A stretch of DNA of 56,075 nt, taken from Nocardioides jensenii JCM 1364 = NBRC 14755 (lineage in GTDB: Bacteria > Actinomycetota > Actinomycetes > Propionibacteriales > Nocardioidaceae). Positions within the stretch are counted from its first letter, which is position 1; every line of letters begins with the position of its first letter. Location of the stretch: the NCBI RefSeq assembly GCF_001552535.1, contig NZ_BCRJ01000064.1:1-56075 (forward strand), given 5' to 3'. Shown one piece after another: positions 20,412 through 29,001 of this stretch. The position numbers were made by a program, and so were the translations under genes. The notes beneath the pieces are model-generated. The model had not been told where the DNA came from. It made no database searches and worked only from the letters and a program-made list of their open reading frames with translations.

Positions 20412-21215
20412 TCACAGGACGCTACGGGCGTCCCACAGTTCCGGGAAGAATCGCTTCAAGGTTGTCGACCGCAGGTACTCCACCCCGGAGGAATTCCCCG
20501 TTCCCGGCTTCGCGCCGATCTGTCGTTCGACGGCCAACACGTGACGCGACCGCCAGACGGCGAACGCCTCGTCGAAATCGACCAGCATCTCCGCGAGGTC
20601 GCCGAGCTGGGGATCCATCGGCGCACTGATCAGTTCTTCGACGGTCTGACCTGAGTCAGCAACGGCATGCATGAAGACCTGCCGCAGTGTCGGCGACTCG
20701 AGGCGCGCGTGAAGCCGGCGCCGTTCGTCGTCACTGAGCCACGGGGACGCGACATAGTCGCGGTCCGGAAGACCCGCGGTGAACTCGATCTCGCGGAACT
20801 GTGCGGACTGGAAGCCGCTGCCGCTGTCCAGCTCGCCCCGGAAGGCCAAGTAGCCCAGCGGAGTCATTGTGTCGAGTACTTCCCACTGGGTGACGAGCGA
20901 GCGCACGATGCGATTGACTCGACGCAGCGGACCGATCGCGGGCCTGAACGTGCCCTCCTTGATCAGTTCGACGGCGAGGTCGAGCTCATGGAGGAGGAGC
21001 TTGAACCACAGTTCATGGGACTGGTGGATCACCACGAACAGCAACTGGTCGTGGGCAGCACCTTCGACCTGGAGGTCGAGGAGTCCGTCGACCTCCAAGA
21101 ACGAGGAGTACGTCGTAGGCCCGGTACGGGCGACGGGGCAGGTGTCCATGGCTCCGATTGTGGCGGCCAGCGCGCCGGCGGTGTTCGCGCTGGCGGATGA
21201 AGTCGAGCGCTTCAC
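20412..21215 (-). CDS. kynA: Tryptophan 2,3-dioxygenase
   Basis: A 267-residue heme enzyme opening the indole ring of tryptophan to N-formylkynurenine. Family motifs: TTYSSFLEVDGLLDLQ near the N-terminus, HDQLLFVVIHQSHELWFK (substrate and distal-side residues), FRGELDSGSGFQSAQFREIEF, and a C-terminal HVLAVERQIGAKPGTGNSSG with the proximal His region and conserved Gly/Thr loop. I chose GTG 21215: GAGGAGG lies 6 nt before it and it overlaps the permease-ATPase stop by 4 nt (GTGA). It is thus the last gene of the nine-gene peptide-uptake/D-amino-acid operon, which links tryptophan breakdown directly to peptide import. Confidence 0.95.
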   Translation of the reverse strand: MKRSTSSASANTAGALAATIGAMDTCPVARTGPTTYSSFLEVDGLLDLQVEGAAHDQLLFVVIHQSHELWFKLLLHELDLAVELIKEGTFRPAIGPLRRVNRIVRSLVTQWEVLDTMTPLGYLAFRGELDSGSGFQSAQFREIEFTAGLPDRDYVASPWLSDDERRRLHARLESPTLRQVFMHAVADSGQTVEELISAPMDPQLGDLAEMLVDFDEAFAVWRSRHVLAVERQIGAKPGTGNSSGVEYLRSTTLKRFFPELWDARSVL

Positions 21216-23116
21216 GTGGTCCTCCTCGACAAGTAGGTTGGATCGGTCTGCGGGTGCCAGCACGCGACCCGATGGTCGGATGCTGTTGGGACGAGTTCAG
21301 GCAGGTCGTGCCTGCAGCGATCGGTCGCGAACTCGCAGCGCTCAGCGAACGCGCACCCCCTGGAAACCAAACCTGGATCAGGCGGACTTCCCTCGATCAC
21401 GACCAGCGGAAGGTCTCGGTCCGTTTCCAAGTGCGGCGCGGAGGCCAGTAGCGCCCTCGTGTAGGGATGACGCGCCGAAGTCCCGACATCGGCGCTCAAC
21501 AGCTCCTCTACGATGCGCCCGGCATACATCACCAGGATCCGATCGCAGACCTGCTCCACCACCGCCAGGTCGTGAGAAATAAGGAGCACCGCGGAGTCCT
21601 GGGTACTTCGTACCTCTTCGAACAAGCTCAGGATCTGCTGTTGCACCGTCACATCGAGCGCGGTGGTCGGTTCGTCGGCGATGACCAGCCGCGGACTGCC
21701 CATGAGGCCCATGCCGATCATCGCGCGTTGCCGCATTCCACCCGAGAACTCGTGCGGGTACTGTCGGGCGCTCTGCCGCGCCCGCGGCATGTGAACCGCA
21801 GTAAGGCGGTCGACGGCACGTTCCATCGCATCCCGGCGGTTGAGATCGTTGTGCACCTCCGAGACCTCTGCAAGTTGACGCCCGACCCGTTTGGAGGGGT
21901 TGAGGGAGGCCATTGGGTCCTGGAACACCATCGCCAACGACGTGCCGAGGAGCTTGCGGTGCGCGCGACGAGACACCAACAGGGACTCACCCAGAAAGTC
22001 CAGACGGTCCGCACGAACCCTGACTGGAGCCTCGGTGAGGCGGGCAATTGCCATGGCGGTAAGACTCTTGCCGCAGCCCGACTCTCCGACCAATCCAACC
22101 GTTTCCCCCCGTTTCAGATGGAAGGAGACATCTCGAACAGGCATCACCCACTCTCCCTGGCCACTCGGCGCGTAGACCTGTAGCCCCTCGACGACGAGGA
22201 CGTCATCGTCATCCGTTGACTCGGCGGCAACCCCGGCAGCGATCGAAGACGCGGTAAGCGGCCCTTCACCAGGCCGTAGCTGTTCACCACTGAGAACCTT
22301 CGCCGCCACTTCGCCGAACATGCTGAATCCGAGGCCGGCTGCCACGACCGCGACTCCTGGAGCAAGTGCGGCCGCTGGATCGATGTAGATGCGGTTGAGG
22401 CCTTCGCCTAGCAGGCGGCCCCAGTCATACGAAGGTGCCTGAACACCGATACCTAGAAATGACAACCCGGAGAAGGTCAACAGAGCCCCCCCGGCCGCGA
22501 TCGTTGCGTTGATGACGAGCGGCTCCGCGATGTTGGGCAGGATATGCCGAAAGAGGAGACGGAATCGCCCGACCCCGGCCACCCTCGCGGCTGCGACGTA
22601 CTCACGCCCTTCCACCGATGCAGCCAGAGTCTGGGTCAACCGCGCGAACGACGGTGCCATTGCGAGGCCGATAGCCAGCACTGCGCCACGCATTCCGACA
22701 CCGAAGACGACTGCGAAGAACAACACGACAAGGAGGCCTGGAAACGCGACCGCGATATTGATGCTGGCGGTGACGGCTCGTCCCGCATGACGCCCCAGCA
22801 CCGAAGGTGCCGCACCCAGAAGGATGCCAATCGTCAGACCGATCGCGGTCGACAGCAACGTCAGGCCGATCGACAGCCGGCTGGCCACCAGAACACGGGC
22901 AAGGATGTCGCGCCCGAGACTATCGGTGCCGAGGAGATGTCTGCCAGGACCGCCATCGACGTCGATCCTGGCCGCATCCTCGCCCCACACCAGCGGTGCC
23001 ACCAGTGCCAGGAGGAGGAACACCAGGATGAGGAATGCCCCGGTGGCTCCCACCGGGGTCCGGAACACAGCCATCCATCGTCTGCCCGTAGCTGAGGCGC
23101 GGATCCGATTCGTCAT
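21212..23116 (-). CDS. Peptide ABC transporter permease-ATPase fusion (DppC-DppD)
   Basis: A 634-residue fusion of two subunits normally encoded separately. Residues 1 to about 280 are a DppC/OppC permease with several membrane segments, the GTDSLGRDILARVLVASR region and the EAA loop (EYVAAARVAGVGRFRLLFRHI). After a short linker, residues from about 305 are a DppD/OppD ATPase: Walker A GLVGESGCGKS, signature FSGGMRQRAMIG, Walker B LVIADEPTTALD, switch His in LISHDLAV, and the oligopeptide C-terminal Cys-containing extension. ATG 23116 has GGGAGG 6 nt upstream and is 1 nt past the permease stop. The fusion should force a 1:1 permease-ATPase stoichiometry. Confidence 0.92.
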   Translation of the reverse strand: MTNRIRASATGRRWMAVFRTPVGATGAFLILVFLLLALVAPLVWGEDAARIDVDGGPGRHLLGTDSLGRDILARVLVASRLSIGLTLLSTAIGLTIGILLGAAPSVLGRHAGRAVTASINIAVAFPGLLVVLFFAVVFGVGMRGAVLAIGLAMAPSFARLTQTLAASVEGREYVAAARVAGVGRFRLLFRHILPNIAEPLVINATIAAGGALLTFSGLSFLGIGVQAPSYDWGRLLGEGLNRIYIDPAAALAPGVAVVAAGLGFSMFGEVAAKVLSGEQLRPGEGPLTASSIAAGVAAESTDDDDVLVVEGLQVYAPSGQGEWVMPVRDVSFHLKRGETVGLVGESGCGKSLTAMAIARLTEAPVRVRADRLDFLGESLLVSRRAHRKLLGTSLAMVFQDPMASLNPSKRVGRQLAEVSEVHNDLNRRDAMERAVDRLTAVHMPRARQSARQYPHEFSGGMRQRAMIGMGLMGSPRLVIADEPTTALDVTVQQQILSLFEEVRSTQDSAVLLISHDLAVVEQVCDRILVMYAGRIVEELLSADVGTSARHPYTRALLASAPHLETDRDLPLVVIEGSPPDPGLVSRGCAFAERCEFATDRCRHDLPELVPTASDHRVACWHPQTDPTYLSRRTT

Positions 23117-23117
23117 G

Positions 23118-24119
23118 TCAGGCCTCCCGAATCGCGGAGCGCGGATCAAGTATCGCCAGCAGCAAGTCGACCAGCAGGTTCACCAACAACACGCCAGTGC
23201 CGTACACGAGCACGACTGCTTGGACGACCGGATAGTCCTTCTGCAAGATCGACTGAACAATGGTCGTCCCCAGACCTGGCCACGCGAAGACACTCTCGAC
23301 CAACACGGTGCCTGCGATCAGTCCCATGATCAGCAGACCTCCCAGAGTGAGCGTGCCGGTCAGCGCGTTGGGCAACGCATGTCGGAGGTAGATCAGCCGG
23401 GCAGGCAGACGTTTGGCCCGAGCCGTACGCACGTAGTCCTGATCCAGCACAGCAAGGATCTCCACGCGCACCACTCTGGCGAGCGCTCCTGCTGAGCCGA
23501 GACTGAGCGCAAGCACTGGCAGGACATACGAGTCAGGGCCCTGTCTACCGGCCACAGGGAACCATTGGAGTTCGACCGCGAAGACGTAGACGAGGCCCAC
23601 TGCCAAGAGGAATTCGGGGATGGCAGCAGCGAAGGCTGTGGTGGCAGCAAACCCGAGATCGAGCCCTCGATTGCGCCCGCCACGGGTGTGCACGGCGGCG
23701 AGAAGCCCGACCGGGATCGCGATCAGCATCACAACCACGAAACTGAGGACTGCGATCTCGACGGTAGCGGGAAGCCGATCCTGCACGATCTGGGACACGG
23801 GAACTCGGCTGAGCGTCGACGTCCCGAGGTCGCCGTGTGCCAGCCCGGTCACATAGTCGACGTACTGGCGCCAAAGAGGACGGTCCAGTCCCAGTTGGGC
23901 GCGGCGGCTGGCCACGAGATCCGGAGGGGCATCGAGGCCCAAGGCAGCTCGGACAGGATCACCCGGAATCAGGTGGATCATCAGGAAGGATGCGGTAACC
24001 AGCACCCACAGAGATCCAATGAAGCGGGTGGTCCGGCGTATGACGAAGTCGGTGCCCGGTCTGTGCACACGACGATTGGGCAATCGGATCGCTCCGGCTT
24101 TGGTGAAGTCTGTCGTCAC
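23118..24119 (-). CDS. Peptide ABC transporter permease (DppB)
   Basis: A 333-residue DppB/OppB-type inner-membrane permease with about six transmembrane segments. Family features: LVTASFLMIHLIPGDPVRAALG after the first helix, the EAA loop (DYVRTARAKRLPARLIYLRHAL), and LVESVFAWPGLGTTIVQSI followed by DYPVVQAVVLVYG near the C-terminus. GTG 24119 overlaps the upstream ATPase stop by 4 nt (GTGA). It pairs with the DppC part of the downstream fusion to form the membrane channel for peptides delivered by the lipoprotein at 11304. Confidence 0.92.
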   Translation of the reverse strand: MTTDFTKAGAIRLPNRRVHRPGTDFVIRRTTRFIGSLWVLVTASFLMIHLIPGDPVRAALGLDAPPDLVASRRAQLGLDRPLWRQYVDYVTGLAHGDLGTSTLSRVPVSQIVQDRLPATVEIAVLSFVVVMLIAIPVGLLAAVHTRGGRNRGLDLGFAATTAFAAAIPEFLLAVGLVYVFAVELQWFPVAGRQGPDSYVLPVLALSLGSAGALARVVRVEILAVLDQDYVRTARAKRLPARLIYLRHALPNALTGTLTLGGLLIMGLIAGTVLVESVFAWPGLGTTIVQSILQKDYPVVQAVVLVYGTGVLLVNLLVDLLLAILDPRSAIREA

Positions 24120-25078
24120 GAGGCTGCCACCCCTGTGACGAAATGGCAGGCTGCGCGGTGCCTCCGGGAACTCGCGAGCAGTTGCGGGTCTTCCTCCAAA
24201 CAGAGTCGACGGTCACCCGCGGGCTGGGGAGCTGCATCCAAAGGACAACGAGTCCGAAACGCGCAGCCCGCCTCGCCAGTGGTCGGCGCGTCGATGAACT
24301 GAGTGTCAGCGGCAAGCGCCGATGAGCCGTGCTGGCCGCCCAGGCGCGGCACGGACGCGAGCAGGGTTTGGGTGTAGGGATGCTGGGGGGCACTCAACAG
24401 AAGCTCCGTGTCGGCAACCTCGACAATCTGGCCCTGATACATCACTGCGATCACGTCACTGACGTAGCGGATGACGGCGAAGTCGTGGGAGATGAACAGC
24501 ATCGTTAGCCCGAGTCGACGCTGGACCTCTCGCAGAACGTTGAGGACCGATCCCTGCACCGAGACATCCAGCGCACTTGTGATCTCGTCGGCAATGATCA
24601 CGGCGGGATTGGCGGCAAGCGCACGCGCTAGAGCAATGCGCTGTTTCTGCCCACCCGAGAAGGTACGGGGAAGCTCGACAGCACGGGACGGGTTGATGCC
24701 GACCAGAGCTAGCGAGTCCGACACCCGAGCCTGTCGCTCTGCGCGCCCGCGTACGCCGGTCATGGATTCGGCTACCGATTCCCCGATGGGCATCCTCGGA
24801 TCAAGAGAGGACGACGGATCCTGGAACACCATCTGGATAGGCCGCGGGCCTTTGACCACGCCCAGCGCATTCCTCCCGTCGAGCAAGACTGAGCCAGTGC
24901 TGAGGGGCACGAGTCCGACGGCTGACTTGGCCAACGTTGACTTCCCCGAACCGCTTTCCCCGACCAGGCCCACTACTTTCCCGGACGGGATCGCGAGGTT
25001 CACCCCCGCCACAGCGGTAGTACACCTCGCACCGTGCCCGAAGGTCACGCCGAGATCAACAAACTCCAACTTGCTCAT
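24116..25078 (-). CDS. Peptide ABC transporter ATP-binding protein (DppF)
   Basis: A 320-residue DppF/OppF-type ATPase: Walker A GLVGESGSGKS, Q-loop MVFQDPSSSLDPRMP, signature FSGGQKQRIALA, Walker B AVIIADEITSALD, switch His in FISHDFAV, and the oligopeptide extension (HPYTQTLLASVPRLG, then a Cys-rich end with CAFRTRCPLD). It provides the second ATPase beside the DppD part of the fusion protein. ATG 25078 has GGAGGT about 9 nt upstream. It begins 157 nt after the PucR gene, in the same direction; that gap could hold an internal promoter but none is obvious. Confidence 0.92.
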   Translation of the reverse strand: MSKLEFVDLGVTFGHGARCTTAVAGVNLAIPSGKVVGLVGESGSGKSTLAKSAVGLVPLSTGSVLLDGRNALGVVKGPRPIQMVFQDPSSSLDPRMPIGESVAESMTGVRGRAERQARVSDSLALVGINPSRAVELPRTFSGGQKQRIALARALAANPAVIIADEITSALDVSVQGSVLNVLREVQRRLGLTMLFISHDFAVIRYVSDVIAVMYQGQIVEVADTELLLSAPQHPYTQTLLASVPRLGGQHGSSALAADTQFIDAPTTGEAGCAFRTRCPLDAAPQPAGDRRLCLEEDPQLLASSRRHRAACHFVTGVAAS

Positions 25079-25235
25079 GCGGGTCGACCTCCACTGCGTG
25101 TGCCGTGTCCCTGACTCGATCCAGCTGGCCGGGAGTGAAACGAGGTTCCAGCATCCGTCGGATCGCCAACCTTGCGACTGTCGGGAAGGCACAACTCAGT
25201 CGGCACTTTTCGTTTGCGTCGACAAAGGTGGTGGC

Positions 25236-26843
25236 CTACCCCATGATCTCCAGCATCCGGAGCTCGAGCATCGCGGCAAACCGGGCCTCCGGATCGTCGA
25301 GGTCGACGCCGCCGACTGCAGCGACTCGCCGGAGTCGGTAGCGGAATGTGTTGGGATGGACGTGAAGAGAACGCGCCGCAGCATGAACGTCTCCGAACGC
25401 GTCGAGCCAGGCCCCCAAGGTTTCGATCAGGGCCGAACCACGACTTTCGTCATGCGCCCTCAAGGCTCCCAAGGAGCCCGACACCCGCCAACGGCGGTCG
25501 GCGGCCAGGGCGCACACATCGAGAAGGACCTCCTGGACGGCCACATCGCTTGACCTGGCGGTCTGTCCCGAGACCTGCCCACTGCGCAACACCCGGAGCG
25601 CTCGCACGGCATCACTGCCCGCCTGTGCCAAGTCTGCTGGGCCGTCAGCCACTCGGCCCAGCCCGATCAGCATCCGCCTCGGACTGCCCAACCTGCCGAT
25701 GAACTCACCGGCGACCTCGAGCACCCGGAGCTCTGCAGCGACGCTCGCTTCGCGAACCCGCATGACGCCGTACACAACGCCACCGACGAGGGCCACCGCT
25801 GAGCTCGGCTGGATCGCAGACAGGTGTAGGGATAGTGCACCCCGGGCACGCTGTAGCTCCGCTTCGAGGCCCAGAGCATCACCGTCGTCCAGGAGCCCGA
25901 GCGCGAGCACGCACGACGGCCCCCCCGCGAGACCTAGACGCTCGGCGGCCTCGCGGGCGCGGGGACCACCCTCGATGAGAGTGGCAACCAGGTCCGTGCG
26001 CAGTCGACGTTCAACGTCGGCGCCGGCTCGCTGGCGCAACATCTGCAGCGCCACGATCTTGGCCGAGTCGACGAACGCCTGCTGACGGTCCTCACTCAGC
26101 GGTTCGGCGACTGCGGCCCACATCGATCCGAGTACCTCATCTCCAGCGCACACGCGCAGTGCAACCCGGGAAAGGTCACCTTCGTGAAAGGCACGGATGA
26201 ACACGGGGTCGGAGCTGCTGTATACCCTTCGGAAGATCCCACGTTCCGCGAGTTCGCGTGTGTATCGCTCCGGTACACGTCGGCCGAGGATCCCTTCCTT
26301 GCGAGAGTCATCGGCTTCCTCCTGATTGGCAGAGAATGCCAAGACCGCCGAATTCAGATCCTCGATCGTTACCGGTGCGTCGAGCAGTGACGACACTGCC
26401 GTGGCGAGAGTGAACAAGTCGCCGTGCCCACCTGCAGGAAGCTCTCCCCCGCCTTCCTCAAGATCGTCGACCGTGATCAGGGAGCGCAGAAAGGTCGCGA
26501 CATGCGCCCACGATGCGCCTCGGGTCAGGCCCAGCAACACAGTGCCAGCGTTGTCCACGACCTGGCGCAGCTCTTCGTCAACCTCGATCGGGAGGCGGGC
26601 CATGACGCCTGCCACAGACCGATCACCCATGGACCGGATCAGGTCGACCAACTCGGCGGTGCCGCTGACACCCACACCCAGGACGAGCGCATGATCGGGA
26701 AGCTCCGGGGGGTCTCCGGCATCGTGAATGACGACCCCGCCGACCCCGGCATCGGGGCCGACTTCACCGGCAACGACCTCAAGAAGGGTGGATCCGAGAT
26801 GGTCGATAACCCGACTGAGCGTGGCTCGCGGGCTTTGGTCCAC
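25236..26843 (-). CDS. PucR-family transcriptional regulator
   Basis: A 535-residue regulator with an N-terminal PucR-like sensory region (TLSRVIDHLGSTLLEVVAG), a GGDEF-like CdaR domain in the middle (FIGRLGSPRRMLIGLGRVADG) and a C-terminal HTH_30 (DVHAAARSLHVHPNTFRYRL). PucR proteins are typically activators of catabolic operons that respond to the substrate. ATG 26852 touches its GGAG, too close to work; GTG 26843 is 9 nt from it and is my choice. The gene lies between the racemase and transporter genes, so it probably controls this operon and perhaps the 15207-6175 operon. The effector could be an amino acid or peptide (inference). Confidence 0.88.
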   Translation of the reverse strand: MDQSPRATLSRVIDHLGSTLLEVVAGEVGPDAGVGGVVIHDAGDPPELPDHALVLGVGVSGTAELVDLIRSMGDRSVAGVMARLPIEVDEELRQVVDNAGTVLLGLTRGASWAHVATFLRSLITVDDLEEGGGELPAGGHGDLFTLATAVSSLLDAPVTIEDLNSAVLAFSANQEEADDSRKEGILGRRVPERYTRELAERGIFRRVYSSSDPVFIRAFHEGDLSRVALRVCAGDEVLGSMWAAVAEPLSEDRQQAFVDSAKIVALQMLRQRAGADVERRLRTDLVATLIEGGPRAREAAERLGLAGGPSCVLALGLLDDGDALGLEAELQRARGALSLHLSAIQPSSAVALVGGVVYGVMRVREASVAAELRVLEVAGEFIGRLGSPRRMLIGLGRVADGPADLAQAGSDAVRALRVLRSGQVSGQTARSSDVAVQEVLLDVCALAADRRWRVSGSLGALRAHDESRGSALIETLGAWLDAFGDVHAAARSLHVHPNTFRYRLRRVAAVGGVDLDDPEARFAAMLELRMLEIMG

Positions 26844-26917
26844 GAAGATCATCTCCGGATGCTAGAAGCGCCTCTTCGACACTATCTCGTCGTCAGAGAC
26901 GATTTCCACGGGTTGGT

Positions 26918-26935
26918 TCTGTCCATCGGGACAGA
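26918..26935. promoter_or_regulatory. Inverted repeat upstream of the PucR gene
   Basis: TCTGTCC (26918-26924) and GGACAGA (26929-26935) form a perfect 7-bp inverted repeat around ATCG, within the 97-nt gap between the racemase stop and the PucR start. It is too short to be a convincing terminator and could be an operator for autoregulation. The same 9-mer TTCTGTCCA occurs at 15308 in the kynU divergent region. Confidence 0.4.
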
Positions 26936-26940
26936 TCTAC

Positions 26941-28050
26941 CTAAGCAGGCGTCAGGGTCGCCGTCCATGTGGTCACTTCGTCCAGGACGCCGGGGTCAGG
27001 CTCTCGCCCGAGCCCAAGACCGTCAGGTACTGCAAGCCCACCGTCGACCAACACGAACGGCTCCGTGATGTCACGGGCGTAGTAGCGCGAGGACGCCGAC
27101 GTGTCACCAGGCAACGTAAAGCCTGGGAGTGCGGCCAGTGCGACATTCGCAGCCCGACCCAGGCCCGTCTCTAGCATCCCGCCGCACCACACTGGGACAC
27201 CGTTTGCCTGGCACAGATCATGGATGCGTCGCGCTTCCAGGTATCCACCAACGCGCCCGGGCTTGATGTTGATGATCTGGGCTGCCCCGAGCGCGATGGC
27301 GTCGGCAGCATCCTTGGCCGACTCGATCGACTCGTCCAGGCAGATGGGGGTGCGGATTCGTTGGGCCAGGATCGCGTGATGCCGCAGGTCGTCATGGGCG
27401 AGCGGCTGTTCGATCAGGAGCAGGTCGAACGGGTCGAGCCGGGCGAGATGGGGGGCGTCTCCGAGGGTGTATGCCGCGTTGGCATCCACCTGGAGCAGGA
27501 GATCGTCGCCAAAACTGTCACGAACGGCGCGAACAGGCTGAAGGTCCCAACCCGGTTCGATCTTGAGTTTGATCCGCGCATATCCCTGATTGAGGTACTC
27601 GTCGACGGCATCAAGAAGTTCGGGAATCGAGTCCATGATGCCCACAGAAACCCCCGAGACGACGTGGGTACGTGAGGCCCCGAGGTACTCCGCGACCGAT
27701 CGACCGCTCTCGCGAAGTTCGGCGTCCAGCACGGCCATCTCAAGCGCTGCCTTCGCCATCTTATGGCCCTTGACGGGTTCGAGTGCTCGTCCAACCATCT
27801 CCGCACAAACGTCGTCGAGCGCGAAGAGACGAGGGGCCAGGAACCTGGTGATGACATCAACAGAACCGTCGACGTACTCACTTGAGTACAGCGGGTCAGC
27901 ACTGGACACGCACTCACCCCATCCTTCCCCCTCGGGCGTCGTCACACGGATCAGCAGGATGTCGCGCGCAGTCTCGGTGGCGAAGGACGTTCGGAATGGA
28001 CTGACCAAGGGAAGGGCAATACGCCGTAGCTCAATGCTGAGGATCTTCAA
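26941..28050 (-). CDS. N-succinylamino acid racemase / o-succinylbenzoate synthase family (enolase superfamily)
   Basis: A 369-residue muconate-lactonising-type enolase superfamily member. Catalytic residues K161-x-K163 and K263 (IKPGRVGG), and metal ligands D189, E214 and D239, fall at the same numbers as in the Amycolatopsis N-acylamino acid racemase/OSBS, so the two should align with few gaps. It would interconvert N-succinyl-D- and L-amino acids. No menaquinone genes are nearby, whereas a GNAT transferase and an M20 hydrolase flank it, so racemisation rather than menaquinone synthesis is indicated. It starts with TTG 28050, overlapping the GNAT stop by 4 nt (TTGA) with AAAGGA 7 nt upstream. 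Confidence 0.92.
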   Translation of the reverse strand: MKILSIELRRIALPLVSPFRTSFATETARDILLIRVTTPEGEGWGECVSSADPLYSSEYVDGSVDVITRFLAPRLFALDDVCAEMVGRALEPVKGHKMAKAALEMAVLDAELRESGRSVAEYLGASRTHVVSGVSVGIMDSIPELLDAVDEYLNQGYARIKLKIEPGWDLQPVRAVRDSFGDDLLLQVDANAAYTLGDAPHLARLDPFDLLLIEQPLAHDDLRHHAILAQRIRTPICLDESIESAKDAADAIALGAAQIINIKPGRVGGYLEARRIHDLCQANGVPVWCGGMLETGLGRAANVALAALPGFTLPGDTSASSRYYARDITEPFVLVDGGLAVPDGLGLGREPDPGVLDEVTTWTATLTPA

Positions 28051-28925
28051 CGTGGATTCCTTTCGAAGTGGTAGGCGCCGACACTGGATAGGCCCAGGAA
28101 GGTCGCCCGATCGCGGATCAGATCAGCCAAGACCATGCGCAGAGCCATGCGCCACTGGAGGGCGACCGACGGATCGGAGCCACGCAGGGACTCGATGTCG
28201 CGCGGTGTGTCGACAACGACGCGCGAGGCATCTCCCCACTGGTCGCTGCCGATCACCACCGGCACGTCACCGTTCGCCCGGACCGCGTGAACAGTCATGG
28301 CCGGAGGCGGCTGACGAAATGTCTTCGTCGAACTCCGGAGGGACTCATGCACATGGTCGGACGCCAGCTCCCACGTTGCGAGAAGTCGGTCACTCCCCTG
28401 CCCGGCATTGATGACGTCATCGGAGTCTCCGTAGAAGTTGACGAAGTATTCCGATGGATTCGCGCCGAGCTTGACGAGGTTGAAGTGGGCGTTGCGGCGT
28501 ATCACCGGATCGAAAGTCCACGTGACCCTGTCCACCCCCAATGACAGCGCCCAAGCTCTTTGATGGATCTTGAGTGCATAGCCGACGTTACGACCGCGAG
28601 CGCGTTCTGCGACCCCTGTGATGTGCGAGTGCAGACTTCGGTCGGCGGGTGCACCGAAGAAGCCAACTGAACCCGCCACCAGACGTTTGCCGGCGTAGGC
28701 GCCAGCCACATAGTTGCCGGCATGAGCCATGGCACGCAGCTGCTCGAGAGGGATCTGGGGAGACCCACCGCGAGGCACCAACCAGATGCTGTCGAGCAGT
28801 CGCGACAGCGTCCCCAGGTCTGGCAGTGAGTCAAGGAGGCGGATCTCGACTCCAGCGTCGCGAGCAACAGCGCGAGCCATTGCCTCGGCGTTTGAGGGGT
28901 CAAGGGCCTCAGGTGTCGTGGTCAC
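28047..28925 (-). CDS. GNAT acyltransferase, probable D-amino acid N-succinyltransferase (COG3375 type)
   Basis: A 292-residue GNAT-fold protein with GNYVAGAYAGKRLVAGSVGF, HITGVAERARGRNVGYALKI (the acyl-CoA pyrophosphate-binding loop), ALSLGVDRVTWTFDPVIRRNAHFN and LVKLGANPSEYFVNFYG. These motifs mark the group found beside N-succinylamino acid racemases. In Geobacillus kaustophilus the corresponding enzyme succinylates D-amino acids as step one of irreversible D-to-L conversion. Acceptor specificity is inferred from context. GTG 28925 lacks a ribosome site; the gene is 76 nt downstream of the M20 gene, so it may have its own promoter. It overlaps the racemase gene by 4 nt. Confidence 0.85.
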   Translation of the reverse strand: MTTTPEALDPSNAEAMARAVARDAGVEIRLLDSLPDLGTLSRLLDSIWLVPRGGSPQIPLEQLRAMAHAGNYVAGAYAGKRLVAGSVGFFGAPADRSLHSHITGVAERARGRNVGYALKIHQRAWALSLGVDRVTWTFDPVIRRNAHFNLVKLGANPSEYFVNFYGDSDDVINAGQGSDRLLATWELASDHVHESLRSSTKTFRQPPPAMTVHAVRANGDVPVVIGSDQWGDASRVVVDTPRDIESLRGSDPSVALQWRMALRMVLADLIRDRATFLGLSSVGAYHFERNPR

Positions 28926-29001
28926 AACCCAATGCTCGTCGTCTGCGAGGGTCTTGGTCGTCGTCCGTCTGGCCGAGGCTTAGGCATAGTTTGGTGCTGG
29001 G

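Noticed and set aside
26941..28050. o-Succinylbenzoate synthase (menC) for menaquinone.
   Set aside because: No other men genes nearby; the GNAT and M20 neighbours and TTGA coupling point to the N-succinyl amino acid route, although the fold cannot exclude OSBS activity.
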